This document shows positions 63,970-64,000 of a DNA stretch of 64,000 bases, piece by piece. Position numbers and translations under genes: made by a program. The stretch spans positions 24,479-88,478 of the forward strand of contig VCJN01002046.1 in NCBI GenBank assembly GCA_006384855.1. Direction: 5' to 3'. The notes under the pieces were generated by a model. The model made no database searches. It saw nothing but the letters and a program-made list of their open reading frames with translations, and had not been told where the DNA came from. Every line of letters begins with the position of its first letter. Position 1 is the first letter of the stretch. This DNA comes from Tetraselmis striata. Lineage: Eukaryota; Chlorophyta; Chlorodendrophyceae; Chlorodendrales; Chlorodendraceae.

Positions 63970-64000
63970 GGCGTACCTGGCGGCCGTGCCTTTTATGTGA

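Overview
The window looks like nuclear DNA of a green alga (Viridiplantae, probably a prasinophyte or other chlorophyte). The reasons are spliceosomal introns, a transcription factor with three AP2 domains, a protein with two plant-type FExHAG (TDM/Tify-like) modules, a syntaxin-6-type protein, and a mixed load of eukaryotic transposons. Species is not determined. Introns commonly carry runs of 15-30 C on the sense strand, so minus-strand genes show as poly-G runs on the given strand. All exon models are read by eye from splice sites, phase and protein character.

Layout. 1-5.2 kb: an 83-bp tandem repeat, a foldback and a frameshifted hypothetical ORF. 5.4-8.9 kb: a five-exon Tnp2-like (CACTA/EnSpm type) transposase gene with two frameshifts. 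10.3-11.9 kb: exon fragments, a 150-bp duplication and an odd block of degenerate TAGACCT repeats. 12.3-18.0 kb: the minus-strand three-AP2 gene. 18.9-21.9 kb: a decayed tyrosine-recombinase element inserted in a dispersed repeat. 22-27.9 kb: gene-poor DNA with a TIR element, palindromes and CCATGG clusters.

The centrepiece is 27,944-39,548, a young and apparently intact 11.6-kb Ty3/gypsy-like retrotransposon with one 2950-residue ORF. It carries Gag with an RGG stretch and zinc knuckle, an aspartic protease, a cytosine-5 DNA methyltransferase-like domain between protease and reverse transcriptase, RT, RNase H, a DDE integrase and a C-terminal PHD finger. Its repeats are not ordinary LTRs. 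They are arranged A1-internal-B1-A2-B2 (A = 1054 bp, B = 62 bp), like the split repeats of PAT/Ngaro elements, although the enzyme is a DDE integrase. The outer ends are TGTC...GACA and are flanked by CTTG. The 22 bases just after A1 are the exact reverse complement of a stretch inside A1, which suggests a self-priming site.

40.6-49.7 kb: a short Copia-like element on the minus strand. Its 5' LTR is split by a roughly 5.6-kb insertion that holds a decayed Ginger/KRBA2-like DDE transposase. 50.5-51.8 kb: a clean five-exon syntaxin-6 N-domain gene that lacks a SNARE helix. 52.2-56.5 kb: a large minus-strand gene I could not identify. 58.0-60.3 kb: the minus-strand TDM/Tify-type gene. 60.3-64 kb: fragments that look coding on both strands.
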